This document shows, piece by piece, positions 1-8,119 of a stretch of 64,000 nt of DNA. The notes beneath the pieces are model-generated. The model was not told the DNA's origin. It did not search any database and saw nothing but the letters and a program-made list of their open reading frames with translations. Position 1 is the stretch's first letter. The number at the start of each line of letters is the position of its first letter. Made by a program: the position numbers and the translations under genes. The stretch is taken from the NCBI RefSeq assembly GCF_000024345.1, contig NC_013729.1, positions 5,394,001 through 5,458,000 on the forward strand, written 5' to 3'. The DNA is from Kribbella flavida DSM 17836 (GTDB lineage Bacteria; Actinomycetota; Actinomycetes; Propionibacteriales; Kribbellaceae).

Positions 1-242
1 GCCGCGCGAGTGGTCAGCACGGCCAGCGGCACCGCGAGCAGCAGTTGCAGCCACGAGTTGCCCAGCAGCACGATGCCCGCCCAGGTCGCGGCGATCAGGG
101 CGATGTTCACGCCGATCGCGATCACGTACGACGCGGTCCGGCGTTCCAGCAGGCCGGCCTGCTTGACCTGCCGGAGCAGCGGGGCGAAGTCGCTGCCGCG
201 TTTCGTCCGCGGAGTGGGGGCAAGCGCAACGGGCTGAGCCAT
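1..242 (-). CDS. Fatty acid desaturase, N-terminal part (runs off left edge)
   Basis: Only the first 80 or so codons are present; the gene continues beyond base 1. The start is the ATG whose complement lies at 240-242. The visible protein begins MAQPVALAPTPRTKRGSDF, followed by an LLRQVKQAGLLERR segment and two hydrophobic stretches (about residues 38-55 and 60-75). This matches the N-terminus of actinobacterial membrane fatty acid/acyl-CoA desaturases, which introduce a double bond using a di-iron centre held by three His boxes. The His boxes would lie off the window, so the catalytic motifs cannot be checked. It is divergent from the histidine kinase gene, with about 250 bp of shared upstream DNA in which I could not identify a convincing promoter. 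Confidence 0.72.
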   Translation of the reverse strand, partial: MAQPVALAPTPRTKRGSDFAPLLRQVKQAGLLERRTASYVIAIGVNIALIAATWAGIVLLGNSWLQLLLAVPLAVLTTRA

Positions 243-495
243 TTGGACCTCATCTCGTGTGGGGGGAGGCCTAGGCGAACAGCCACGGCCAGCGTATGTC
301 ATCAACTCTGTTGGCTCCGGTGCCCGGACGCATGAGTGATAACCCCTGGATCGAGTGGGACCCAGCACCCGGCCGGAGGTGGGCCTAGCACCACTGAGTC
401 GGACCCGGCGCTCGGTCATCATGGTGATTGCGAGGCCGTCGGCCGCGCACGGACCGGACCGCCACGGACCGGCCGCACCACCCGGGAGACACACG

Positions 496-1797
496 ATGAC
501 GACCGTCCAGACCACCGGCCAGGCGCCGCCGCTGCGGTTCCCGCGGCTCGCGCAGCCCTTCGTCGCGCTCGGGCTGGCCGTTCTCGCCGAGATCGGGATC
601 GCGTTCTTCGTGCTGAACGTGGTCGCCGTCCCGCTGATCGCGGTCTGGGTCGGCATCCCGCTGCTGCTGGTCTTCGTGCCCTGCGTGCGCTGGTTCGCGA
701 ACTGCCACCGCACGATGCTGTCGGCGTTCCTCGGAACGCCGATCCAGCGGCCGTACCGCAAGCCGCCGATGCCCGGCGTGCTGATGTGGCTGCGGACCAC
801 GCTGGCCGACCCTGCCACCTGGCGCGACATCGCCTGGCTGCTGGTGAACGCCGTGCTCGGCTTCACGCTGAACCTGGTGTCGGCGGTCCTGTTCCTCGCG
901 TCGGTCTTCTACCTGATCTACCCGTTCCTGGTGTGGGTGACCCCGGACGGCGTGTTCGACCGGCCGTTCGGCGGGCTGTTCCAGCTGAACCCGCTCACCG
1001 CGTTCGCGATGGTGCCGCTGGGGCTGGTCGCGTTCCTGATCTGGTCGGCGTCCGGTGAGCGGCTGCTGCGGGCGAACGCGACGCTGGCGAAGTCGCTGCT
1101 CGGCCCGACCGAGAGCGCGAAACTGGCCATCCGGGTGCGGGAGCTTGCCGAGTCCCGCGCCGAGACCGTCGACACCCAGGCGGCCGAGCTGCGCCGGATC
1201 GAGCGGGACCTGCACGACGGGGCGCAGGCCCGGCTGGCCGCGCTCAGCATGAGCCTCGGGATGGCCGAGGAGATGGTGGCCCGTGACCCCGAGCAGGCCG
1301 CCGCGCTGCTCACCGAGGCCCGGCTGTCCGCCAGTACGGCGCTGTCGGAACTGCGTGACCTGGTCCGCGGCATCCACCCGCCGGTGCTGGCCGACCGGGG
1401 ACTGGACGGAGCGATCAACGCGCTCGCACTGACCCTGCCGTTCAAGGTCGACGTCACGTACGACGTACCGGGGCGGCCGCCGGCGCCGGTCGAGTCGGCC
1501 GCGTACTTCGCGGTCGCCGAGGCGCTGGCCAACGCGGTCAAGTACTCGGCCGCGACGACCGCCTGGATCCAGGTCACCCACGAGCAGGAGCGGCTGCACC
1601 TCCTGGTCGGCGACGACGGGGTCGGCGGCGCGACCGTGACACCCGGCGGCGGTCTGTACGGGATCCAGCGGCGACTGGCCGCCTTCGACGGTACGTTGAC
1701 CGTGGTCAGCCCGACCGGCGGGCCGACCACCGTGATCATGGAGTTGCCTTGCGAGTCGTCATCGCTGAAGATCACGCCCTCCTCCGGGACGGCCTGA
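496..1797 (+). CDS. Membrane sensor histidine kinase (HisKA_3 / LuxR-partner type)
   Basis: 433-aa sensor kinase that would autophosphorylate and pass phosphate to the overlapping response regulator. The N-terminal half holds about four membrane segments (roughly residues 22-42, 43-65, 112-145, 165-185) and resembles the putative sensor domain family that precedes many actinobacterial HisKA_3 kinases. The dimerisation box is RIERDLHDGAQARL with the phospho-acceptor His240; the C-terminus carries an HATPase_c domain with the N box EALANAVKYS and a GDDGVGG G1 box. I chose ATG 496 because GGGAGA sits 7 bases upstream; an in-frame GTG at 355 would add 47 residues that are not family-like. The end overlaps the regulator by 49 nt, so the pair is almost certainly co-translated. 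The signal is unknown. Confidence 0.9.
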   Translation: MTTVQTTGQAPPLRFPRLAQPFVALGLAVLAEIGIAFFVLNVVAVPLIAVWVGIPLLLVFVPCVRWFANCHRTMLSAFLGTPIQRPYRKPPMPGVLMWLRTTLADPATWRDIAWLLVNAVLGFTLNLVSAVLFLASVFYLIYPFLVWVTPDGVFDRPFGGLFQLNPLTAFAMVPLGLVAFLIWSASGERLLRANATLAKSLLGPTESAKLAIRVRELAESRAETVDTQAAELRRIERDLHDGAQARLAALSMSLGMAEEMVARDPEQAAALLTEARLSASTALSELRDLVRGIHPPVLADRGLDGAINALALTLPFKVDVTYDVPGRPPAPVESAAYFAVAEALANAVKYSAATTAWIQVTHEQERLHLLVGDDGVGGATVTPGGGLYGIQRRLAAFDGTLTVVSPTGGPTTVIMELPCESSSLKITPSSGTA

Positions 1798-2396
1798 TCC
1801 GGCTGCTGGAAGCCCACGACTTCCAGGTGGTGGAAGCCGTCGACAACGGTCCCCGGCTGGTCCCGGCGCTCGTCGAGCACCGGCCGGACGTGGCCGTCGT
1901 CGACGTCCGGCTGCCCCCGACCTTCACCGACGAGGGCCTGAAGGCCGCGATCGAGGCCCGCCGCCAGGTCCCCGGCCTGCCGATCCTGGTGCTCTCCCAG
2001 TACGTCGAGCAGCTGTACGCCCGGGAACTGCTCACCGGTGGTGGGGGCGCGCTCGGCTACCTGCTCAAGGACCGGGTCTCGAACGTCGCCGACTTCCTCG
2101 ACTCGGTCCGCCGCGTCGCCGCCGGCGGCACCGCGATGGACCCCGACGTGATCACCCAACTGCTCGCCCGCAGCACCCGCGACTCCCCCATCAGCCGCCT
2201 GACTCCCCGCGAGGCCGAGGTGCTCGGTCTGATGGCCGAAGGCCGATCCAACGCCGCCATCGCCGCCGCCCTCTTCGTCACCGAGAAGGCGGTCAGCAAG
2301 CACACCAACAACATCTTCGCCAAGCTCGACCTGCCACCCTCCGAGGACGACAACCGCCGAGTGATGGCCGTGCTCACCTACCTGTCGTCCCGCTGA
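1749..2396 (+). CDS. NarL/LuxR-family response regulator
   Basis: 215-aa DNA-binding response regulator. The receiver domain occupies residues 1-120, with acidic pocket E7-D8, phospho-acceptor Asp52 (VAVVDVRLP) and the conserved Lys near YLLKDRV. The C-terminal LuxR helix-turn-helix (about 145-205) reads LTPREAEVLGLMAEGRSN and then AVSKHTNNIFAKLDL. The start is a TTG at 1749, which lies inside the kinase gene; GGAG just upstream is within the kinase coding region, and the receiver domain would lose its first strand if any later start were used. Partner is the kinase immediately upstream. Downstream the strand stays the same but a 94-bp gap separates the DGPF gene, so a shared operon is uncertain. 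Confidence 0.92.
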   Translation: MRVVIAEDHALLRDGLIRLLEAHDFQVVEAVDNGPRLVPALVEHRPDVAVVDVRLPPTFTDEGLKAAIEARRQVPGLPILVLSQYVEQLYARELLTGGGGALGYLLKDRVSNVADFLDSVRRVAAGGTAMDPDVITQLLARSTRDSPISRLTPREAEVLGLMAEGRSNAAIAAALFVTEKAVSKHTNNIFAKLDLPPSEDDNRRVMAVLTYLSSR

Positions 2397-2490
2397 AAAA
2401 AGTTCGGCGGTGGATGTCGAGGACGTCCCGCCGGCCTCGTCTCCCGGGTGAGAGCAACACTTCGGGTGTTTCGAACGGATGGAGACTGTG

Positions 2491-2907
2491 ATGACGAAGT
2501 TCCTGCTGATCGTGGATTACAACAGTGGCGTGATCGAGACCCCGATGGACGAGTGGTCGCCGGAGGACGTGAAGGCGCACATGGACTACTACATCCGGCT
2601 CAACGACGAGCTGCGGCAGTCCGGGGAGCTGGTCGGCGGCGAGTCGCTGACCGGGCCTGAGCTGGCGAAGTCGGTGACGTCGGACGGGATCTCCGCGCCG
2701 GTCGTCACGGACGGGCCGTTCCTGGAGTCGAAGGAGCTGCTGGCCGGCTTCCAGGTGATCGACGTGGAGTCGGAGGAACGCGCCATCGAGATCGCCGCCC
2801 TCGTCTCCGCGGTCCCCGGCCCCGGTGGTGTCCCTTCGCAGCAGCCGATCGGCGTCCGGCGCGTGATGGACGAGGCCGACTTCCAGGAGCTCAACCCCCT
2901 GGGCTGA
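2491..2907 (+). CDS. YCII-related DGPF-domain protein
   Basis: 138-aa soluble protein of the YCII/DGPF family: a ferredoxin-like fold beginning KFLLIVDYNS and containing the signature VTDGPFLESKELLAGF near residue 75. The biochemical role of the family is not established; many members sit beside ECF sigma factors and have been proposed to act in sigma control, but no sigma gene is adjacent here (the nearest is at 32.1 kb). ATG 2491 is preferred over the in-frame ATG at 2479 because GGAG at 2481-2484 is correctly spaced for 2491. The gene stands between the two-component system and a glycosyltransferase on the same strand. Confidence 0.85.
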   Translation: MTKFLLIVDYNSGVIETPMDEWSPEDVKAHMDYYIRLNDELRQSGELVGGESLTGPELAKSVTSDGISAPVVTDGPFLESKELLAGFQVIDVESEERAIEIAALVSAVPGPGGVPSQQPIGVRRVMDEADFQELNPLG

Positions 2908-2984
2908 GCACAGCGCGACGTACTACGTCCGTCGTCGCCGCTGCAGCTCGCGGGTGAACCTTTCGATGGAGAGACTGGGCGGCC

Positions 2985-3794
2985 GTGCCGACCCTGAGCT
3001 TGATCACCGCAGTCCATCCGCTGGGCGCCGATTTCCTGGCCGAAACCATCGCGCAGGTCACCGAGCAGAAGTTGCCGGCCGACTGGTCGGTGGAGTGGCT
3101 CGTGCAGGAGGACGGCACCGATCCGAGACTGCGGCGTCACTTCGACGGCGTACCGGCGGTCAGCTTCGAGGCGAACAACGGGCAGTACGGTCCCGCGCTG
3201 ACCAGGAACATCGCACTGACGCGGGCCACCGGTGAGCTGACCGGCGTGCTCGATCAGGACGACGTCCTGCTGCCGGGGGCCCTGGCCCAGCTGATCGGCC
3301 ATTTCGACGTCCCGCGGATCGTTTGGGCCGCGGGACAGGCCGACGACCTGCTGCCCGACGGCAGCCGGCGAGCGTACGAGTCGGCGTTGCCCGCCGGGGT
3401 CCTCGAACCAGGTGTCGTCAACGACTGGGCGGTCGAGCACGGCGGGGTGTGGCCGATCCAGTTCGCCGGCCTGATGGTCCGTACCCAAGCACTGCGCGCA
3501 GTCGGCGGCTGGGGCACCGGCCCCGGCCACGAGGACAACACCTTGTTCGTCGCACTCTCCGAGTACTGCGCCGGCTACAACGACCCTTCGGTGCTCTGGC
3601 TCTACCGCCAGCACGCCGCGCAAATGACCCAGCACAGTGGCCCCTACCGCCGCGGGGACGGCAAGGTGATGGCCCTTCAACGCCTGCACGCACTGCGCCA
3701 CCCCACTGCGCCTCCGCTACGGCACGAGGACGTCAGCTTCCTGGAAGCCGCCCCGGGGCAGAAGTTCGCGTCCGGCTGGTGGCACAGCGGCTGA
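2985..3794 (+). CDS. Family 2 (GT-A) glycosyltransferase
   Basis: 269-aa probable nucleotide-sugar-dependent glycosyltransferase. The N-terminus PTLSLITAVHP starts a Rossmann-like GT-A domain, EWLVQEDGT (around residue 40) supplies the first acidic nucleotide contact, and the metal-binding DXD equivalent is DQDD at residues 90-93 (TGVLDQDDVLLPGAL). A later HEDN (GPGHEDNTLF) fits the catalytic-base ED motif of the family. No membrane segment is visible, so it is probably cytoplasmic. Start is GTG 2985, with a purine-rich GAGAGACTGGG upstream. Acceptor and sugar cannot be told; there are no other cell-surface polysaccharide genes beside it. It ends 2 bp before the convergent ABC ATPase gene. 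Confidence 0.82.
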   Translation: MPTLSLITAVHPLGADFLAETIAQVTEQKLPADWSVEWLVQEDGTDPRLRRHFDGVPAVSFEANNGQYGPALTRNIALTRATGELTGVLDQDDVLLPGALAQLIGHFDVPRIVWAAGQADDLLPDGSRRAYESALPAGVLEPGVVNDWAVEHGGVWPIQFAGLMVRTQALRAVGGWGTGPGHEDNTLFVALSEYCAGYNDPSVLWLYRQHAAQMTQHSGPYRRGDGKVMALQRLHALRHPTAPPLRHEDVSFLEAAPGQKFASGWWHSG

Positions 3795-3796
3795 GC

Positions 3797-4540
3797 TCAG
3801 AGGCGGCCGGCGCTGATGATCCGGCGGAGGAACTCCTGGGTGCGGGGTTCGCGGGGTTCGCCGAGGACCTGGGACGGTGGGCCGATCTCGAGCGGGCGGC
3901 CGGCGTCCAGGAAGCAGACCTGGTCGGCGACGTCGCGGGCGAAGCTCATCTCGTGGGTGCAGATCAGCATCGTGATGCCCTCGGACTTCAGCGCGCGCAG
4001 CAGGTCCAGCACCTCGCCGACGAGCTCGGGGTCGAGCGCCGAGGTGACCTCGTCGAGCAGCATCAGCTTCGGCGAGTTCACCAACGCGCGGGCGATCGCC
4101 GCCCGCTGCTGCTGACCGCCCGACAGCTCGTCCGGCCGCGCCTTCGCCTTGTCGGCCAGGCCGACGCGGTCGAGCATCTCCAGTCCCCGCGCCCGCGCGA
4201 CGTCCCGGCGGACGCCGTGCACCCGGATCGGCGCCAGCGTCACGTTGTCGAGCACGGACAGGTGCGGGAACAGGTTGTACGACTGGAACACGATGCCGAT
4301 GCCGGACCGGATCCGGTCGGCGTTCACCCGGGGGTCGGTGATGTCGGCGCCGTCGAGCTCGATCACGCCGTCGTCCACGGTCTCCAGCAGGTTCACGCAA
4401 CGCAGCAGCGTCGACTTGCCCGAGCCGGACGCGCCGATCAGCACGACACACTCGCCGGCCTCGACGTCCAGGTCGAAGCCGTCGAGCACCACGTTCGCGC
4501 CGTACGCCTTGCGCACGCCGCGGATCGACAACAGGCTCAC
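3797..4540 (-). CDS. Polar amino-acid ABC transporter, ATP-binding protein
   Basis: 247-aa ATPase of the GlnQ/polar-amino-acid uptake family. Walker A is GASGSGKST (residues 36-44), the Q-loop is VFQSYNLFPHLSV, the signature is LSGGQQQR, Walker B is LMLLDEVTSALD and the switch His is in ICTHEMSFA. Residues around LLRCVNLLE and NVTLAP are typical for PAAT transporters. The start GTG at 4540 overlaps the stop of the permease gene by 4 nt (GTGA), implying translational coupling. It is the last gene of a three-gene leftward operon with its permease and binding protein. Confidence 0.94.
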   Translation of the reverse strand: MSLLSIRGVRKAYGANVVLDGFDLDVEAGECVVLIGASGSGKSTLLRCVNLLETVDDGVIELDGADITDPRVNADRIRSGIGIVFQSYNLFPHLSVLDNVTLAPIRVHGVRRDVARARGLEMLDRVGLADKAKARPDELSGGQQQRAAIARALVNSPKLMLLDEVTSALDPELVGEVLDLLRALKSEGITMLICTHEMSFARDVADQVCFLDAGRPLEIGPPSQVLGEPREPRTQEFLRRIISAGRL

Positions 4541-5418
4541 ACCGGACCACCTCCTCCGCCGTACCAGCCCTGCCGGCGGGCGACCCAGTCGGTCAACCGC
4601 GTCAGCGGGATGGTCAGCGCGACGAACAGCATTCCCGCCACGACGTACGGGGTGAAGTTGAAGTCCTCGGCCGTCTCCAGCTGCGCGGCGCGGATCGCGT
4701 CGATCACGCCGAGCACGGCGATCAGGCCGGAGTCCTTCTGCAGCGAGACGAAGTCGTTCAGCAGCGGGGGCAGCACGCGCCGGACCGCCTGCGGCAGGAC
4801 GACGAAGCGCAGCGTCTGCCGGTGCGACAGCCCGAGCGATCGCGCCGCCGCGCGCTGCGACGGGTGGATGGACTCGATCCCGGCGCGGAACACCTCGGCG
4901 ACGTACGACGAGTAGGTGAGCACGAGCGCCACGCCACCCCAGATCACCGCCTGGTTCGGCAGGCCGCGCAGCTGCAGCGCCGGGACGCCGAAGCCGAGCA
5001 GGAAGATCACCAGCAGCAGCGGCAGTCCGCGAAAGACGTCCGTGTACGCCGCGGCGAAGATCCGCAGCGGGAAGAAGATCGGGCCACGCAGCGTGCGCAG
5101 GATCGCCAGCGTCAGCCCGAGCACCACGATCAGCACCGCGCACACCAGCATCACCCGGATGTTGAGCCAGAGCCCTTGGGCGACGACCGGCAGCGCCTCC
5201 CAGCCGCGATCGACGTTGAAGAACGTCTCCCGGACCCGCGGCCAGCCCGGCGTCGAGCCGATCCCGACCACGAGCAGCGCGACCAGGACGAGCGTGCTGA
5301 CGCCGGCGATCACGCCGGAGCGCACCGTCCGCCGGCGCCGGTACGCCAGCCGTTCCTGCTGCAGGGCCGACGGCTGCCAGTCGCTCACGAGGCGCCCGTC
5401 ACGCCGGACCCGGGACAC
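4537..5418 (-). CDS. Polar amino-acid ABC transporter, permease
   Basis: 293-aa inner-membrane permease. After a cytoplasmic N-terminus rich in Arg, a membrane segment (about 34-54) and a periplasmic loop precede a BPD_transp_1 domain with further helices. The EAA-type loop that contacts the ATPase is visible as QRAAARSLGLSHRQTLRFVV. Family features typical of HisM/GlnP members include FRGLPLLLVIFLLGFG. Start choice is uncertain: GTG 5418 is used, but the in-frame GTG at 5388 (VSDWQPSAL) is also possible and neither has a strong ribosome binding site. The gene sits between the binding protein (31-nt gap) and the ATPase (4-nt overlap). A single permease gene implies a homodimer. Confidence 0.92.
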   Translation of the reverse strand: MSRVRRDGRLVSDWQPSALQQERLAYRRRRTVRSGVIAGVSTLVLVALLVVGIGSTPGWPRVRETFFNVDRGWEALPVVAQGLWLNIRVMLVCAVLIVVLGLTLAILRTLRGPIFFPLRIFAAAYTDVFRGLPLLLVIFLLGFGVPALQLRGLPNQAVIWGGVALVLTYSSYVAEVFRAGIESIHPSQRAAARSLGLSHRQTLRFVVLPQAVRRVLPPLLNDFVSLQKDSGLIAVLGVIDAIRAAQLETAEDFNFTPYVVAGMLFVALTIPLTRLTDWVARRQGWYGGGGGPV

Positions 5419-5449
5419 GCCGTGGCGTCGGGCGGCACAGAACAGGTGC

Positions 5450-6307
5450 TCACGACAGCTCCGGGGCGCCTTCCGCGGTCAGGTACTGCTGCTGCAGCTT
5501 CGCCAGCGTGCCGTCGGCCTTCAGCGCGTCGACGGCCTGCGAGACGCACGGGGTCAGCGGCGACCCCTTCTCCAGCACGAACCCGAACTGCTCGGCCTGC
5601 CCGCCGGCCGGCAGCTGCCCGACGATCTTGCCGTTGTCGAGCTGCGCCGCGGTCATGTAGAACCCGGTCGGCAGGTCGACCACGATGCCGTCGATCTGCT
5701 TGTTCTTCAGCGCCTGCACCGCGAGGTCGTTGGTGTCGAACACGGCCGGGGTCTGCTTCGGCTTGATCTGGTCGCGCAGCATCGTGTAGCTGGTCGTGCC
5801 GACCTGGGCGCCGAGCTTGGCGTCGGCCAGCTCGGCGACCTTCTTGGCGTTCGCGATCTTGCTGCCGGCCGTGGTGATCACCGTCTGCCGCACGTCGTAG
5901 TACCCGGAGGAGAAGTCGACCGCCTTGCGCCGGTCCTCCGAGATCGAGATCTGGTTCACGTCGAGGTCGAACTTCTTCGGCCCCGGCGCGAACGCGGCGT
6001 TGAACTGCACCGTCTGCCACTTCACCTCGCTCGCGGCGAAGCCGAGGTGCTCGGCGACCGCGTAGGTGACCGCCGACTCGTAACCCTTGCCGTTGCTCGG
6101 GTCGTCGTCGACGAACCAGGGCGCGTACGCCGGCTTGTCGGTGCCGACCGTGAACGTGCCCGGCACCTTGAGCGCCAGCTTCTCCTTGCTGCAGGCATCG
6201 GGTCCGGACGGGGTGGAGGACCCGGTGGGCTCGTCCTCCGGCGCGCACGCGCTCAGACCGACAGCGACGATCGTGGCCAGCACCGCCACGGCAGTACGAG
6301 GATTCAT
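5450..6307 (-). CDS. Polar amino-acid ABC transporter, substrate-binding lipoprotein
   Basis: 285-aa extracytoplasmic solute-binding protein (SBP_bac_3 family). The signal peptide ends in the lipobox VGLSAC, giving lipidation at Cys21, followed by an acidic/Ser-Thr-Pro linker. The mature domain starts GTFTVGTDKPAYAPWFV and includes FDLDVNQISISEDRRKAVDFS, the hinge/ligand-contact region typical of glutamate/glutamine or related amino-acid binders. The exact ligand is unknown. It is first in the operon SBP-permease-ATPase, and lies 28 bp downstream of the AraC regulator gene on the same strand, so read-through from that gene is possible. Confidence 0.94.
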   Translation of the reverse strand: MNPRTAVAVLATIVAVGLSACAPEDEPTGSSTPSGPDACSKEKLALKVPGTFTVGTDKPAYAPWFVDDDPSNGKGYESAVTYAVAEHLGFAASEVKWQTVQFNAAFAPGPKKFDLDVNQISISEDRRKAVDFSSGYYDVRQTVITTAGSKIANAKKVAELADAKLGAQVGTTSYTMLRDQIKPKQTPAVFDTNDLAVQALKNKQIDGIVVDLPTGFYMTAAQLDNGKIVGQLPAGGQAEQFGFVLEKGSPLTPCVSQAVDALKADGTLAKLQQQYLTAEGAPELS

Positions 6308-6335
6308 GGCAGCAGCGTAGAGCCCGGCACGGACA

Positions 6336-7175
6336 TCAGTCGCCAGGTCTCGCCTTTTCGTCCCGCCGGTACGCCGTGGGGCTGATGCCGGTGTGGCGGC
6401 GGAAGCGGGTGGAGAAGTAGAGCGGGTCGGGGAAACCGGCCTCGGCGGCGACGGAGCTGATCGGGCGGGTGGTCAGCTCGAGCAGCCGGCGGGCGGCCTC
6501 GATCCGGCGACGCTCGACGAACTGCTGAGGCGTGACGCCGAGCTGCTCGCGGAACAGGTGCGCGAACCGCGACGGCGACAGGTTGGCCGCGCGAGCCAGC
6601 CGGGCGACGTCGAGGTCGGCCTTCAGGTCGCGGTCGATCAGCTCGATCACGCGCAGCAGGCGGTCGTCGATCGGAGTGGCCTTGGGGTTCTGGGTATCGG
6701 CCCAGAGCAGGGCGGCTTCCAGGGCGTTCAGACTGAGCAGCTCGCCCTGGGACAGCACGCTGGACTGGTGGCGGACTGCCGCGGCCAAGTTGTCGGCGAT
6801 GCGCTGGGCGGCGTCCTCGCTGAGGTGAAGCTGCAGGATGCCCGGCGCAGCCTCGGGCCAGTCGAGCAGCGGCAGCCAGTCGGGCTTGGGGTGGAAGTGG
6901 GCGTAGCGGAAGTGCCAGCGCAGCAGTTCAGCCTCGACGCCGTAGTCCTGCAGCGTCCCCGGTCGGACCAGAGTGGCCGTGCTGGGCCCGGCGTACACGT
7001 CTCCGGCGAAAGTGCCGAAGCGGCCGCGGCCGCCGAGGGTGAGGAACAGCAACCAATCCGTGGTGCCACGCGCTCGGTACGTCGTGTAGCCGGGTCCCTC
7101 GTCGAGCTCGCCGGCCTGCAACCGGCGTACCTCCGGGGTGATCGCTTCTTCTCTAGCAGAATCTCGAAGGTTCAC
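6336..7175 (-). CDS. AraC-family regulator, divergent from PhyH-type oxygenase
   Basis: 279-aa transcription regulator. Residues 1-165 form an AraC-type cupin sensor (the stretch GRGRFGTFAGDVYAGPSTAT). The C-terminal ~100 residues carry two helix-turn-helix motifs: LARAANLSPSRFAHLFREQ and then AAEAGFPDPLYFSTRFRRH, ending in the usual GISPTAYRR. The start is a GTG at 7175; only 49 bp separate it from the divergent dioxygenase gene, so the two promoters must overlap and regulation of that gene is the obvious hypothesis. Ligand unknown. An unrelated AraC/PhyH pair with the same geometry occurs at 45.4-47.2 kb. Confidence 0.88.
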   Translation of the reverse strand: MNLRDSAREEAITPEVRRLQAGELDEGPGYTTYRARGTTDWLLFLTLGGRGRFGTFAGDVYAGPSTATLVRPGTLQDYGVEAELLRWHFRYAHFHPKPDWLPLLDWPEAAPGILQLHLSEDAAQRIADNLAAAVRHQSSVLSQGELLSLNALEAALLWADTQNPKATPIDDRLLRVIELIDRDLKADLDVARLARAANLSPSRFAHLFREQLGVTPQQFVERRRIEAARRLLELTTRPISSVAAEAGFPDPLYFSTRFRRHTGISPTAYRRDEKARPGD

Positions 7176-7224
7176 AGCTCAATAGGCTATCCACTCCGGC
7201 GGCGTCGGCGGTCACACTCGAAGC

Positions 7225-8013
7225 ATGACGAGCACATTGGCCGAGATCTACCAGCGGGACGGCATCGTGCAGGTGCCGGGACTGATCAGCCCCGCGGAGA
7301 TCGAGCAGATCACGTCCGCTTTCATGGCGCAGGTGGCGGTGGACCACTCGCTGGCGATCGACGACGGCGTGCCGTCCGACGACCCGCTGGCCCGCTATCC
7401 GCGGTTCGTGCACCCGCATCGCCGGACCGACGTAGAGGCCGGACGACTGTCGCTGGAGCTGATGTTCGACAGCCGGATCCTCGATGTCGTCTCCGCGTTG
7501 ATCGGACCGGCGCTGGGCGCCCAGTCGATGTTCTACTTCAAGCCGCCGGGTGCCCGCGGGCAGGCGCTGCACCAGGACAACACGTTCCTGCGGGCTGATC
7601 CGGAGACCTGCTTGGCTGCCTGGATCGCGGTCGACGACGTGGACGCGGAGAACGGCGGGCTGGCGGTCGTGCCGGGTTCCCATCGGACCGAGCTGGTCTG
7701 CCCCGAGCCGGCCGATCTGAGCGAGTCGTTCACCGCGGTCGAGGTGCCGGTTCCGGCCGGGATGCAGAAGGTGCAGACCCGAATGTCGGCCGGTGACGTC
7801 CTGTTCTTCCACGGCAGCGTGGTGCACGGCTCGCGCCCGAACACCTCCGTGAACCGCTTCCGGCGTTCGCTGATCTTCCACTACGTGCCGGAAGCAAGCA
7901 CCGAGATCGCCGCCTTCTACGACCCGCTGGTCCGGCCGGACCGGCGAACGACGTCCATTCCGGCGGCTGTCGGCGGCGGCCCCTGCGGCGACTACGCCAC
8001 GGCGGAGCCCTGA
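7225..8013 (+). CDS. Phytanoyl-CoA dioxygenase (PhyH) family protein
   Basis: 262-aa predicted Fe(II)/2-oxoglutarate oxygenase. The facial triad is visible: His116 and Asp118 in ALHQDNT and the distal His201 in FFHGSVVHGSRPN, with Arg212/Arg214 downstream available to hold 2-oxoglutarate. Family members hydroxylate varied small molecules; the substrate cannot be deduced. ATG 7225 is used, giving MTSTLAEIYQRDGIVQVPGL, a typical PhyH N-terminus in which a short helix leads into the first strand. Divergent from the AraC regulator and followed by a hairpin that separates it from the convergent membrane-protein gene. Confidence 0.87.
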   Translation: MTSTLAEIYQRDGIVQVPGLISPAEIEQITSAFMAQVAVDHSLAIDDGVPSDDPLARYPRFVHPHRRTDVEAGRLSLELMFDSRILDVVSALIGPALGAQSMFYFKPPGARGQALHQDNTFLRADPETCLAAWIAVDDVDAENGGLAVVPGSHRTELVCPEPADLSESFTAVEVPVPAGMQKVQTRMSAGDVLFFHGSVVHGSRPNTSVNRFRRSLIFHYVPEASTEIAAFYDPLVRPDRRTTSIPAAVGGGPCGDYATAEP

Positions 8014-8049
8014 GCGGACTGGGGCTGGGCGGCGGCCGGCGCCGATAGC

Positions 8050-8101
8050 GCTTGAGGTCACGGCTGACGCGGTGTGCGGGCTCAGTGGTGACCGATCAAG
8101 C
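8050..8101. terminator. Bidirectional stem-loop between convergent genes
   Basis: GCTTGAGGTCAC (8050-8061) can pair with GTGACC-GA-TCAAGC (8088-8101), a 12-bp stem with a two-base bulge and a 26-base loop. It lies between the convergent ends at 8013 and 8120. There is no T-tract, as is usual for high-GC actinomycete terminators. Confidence 0.42.
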
Positions 8102-8119
8102 CAGCGGTGGTTTTCGGCG

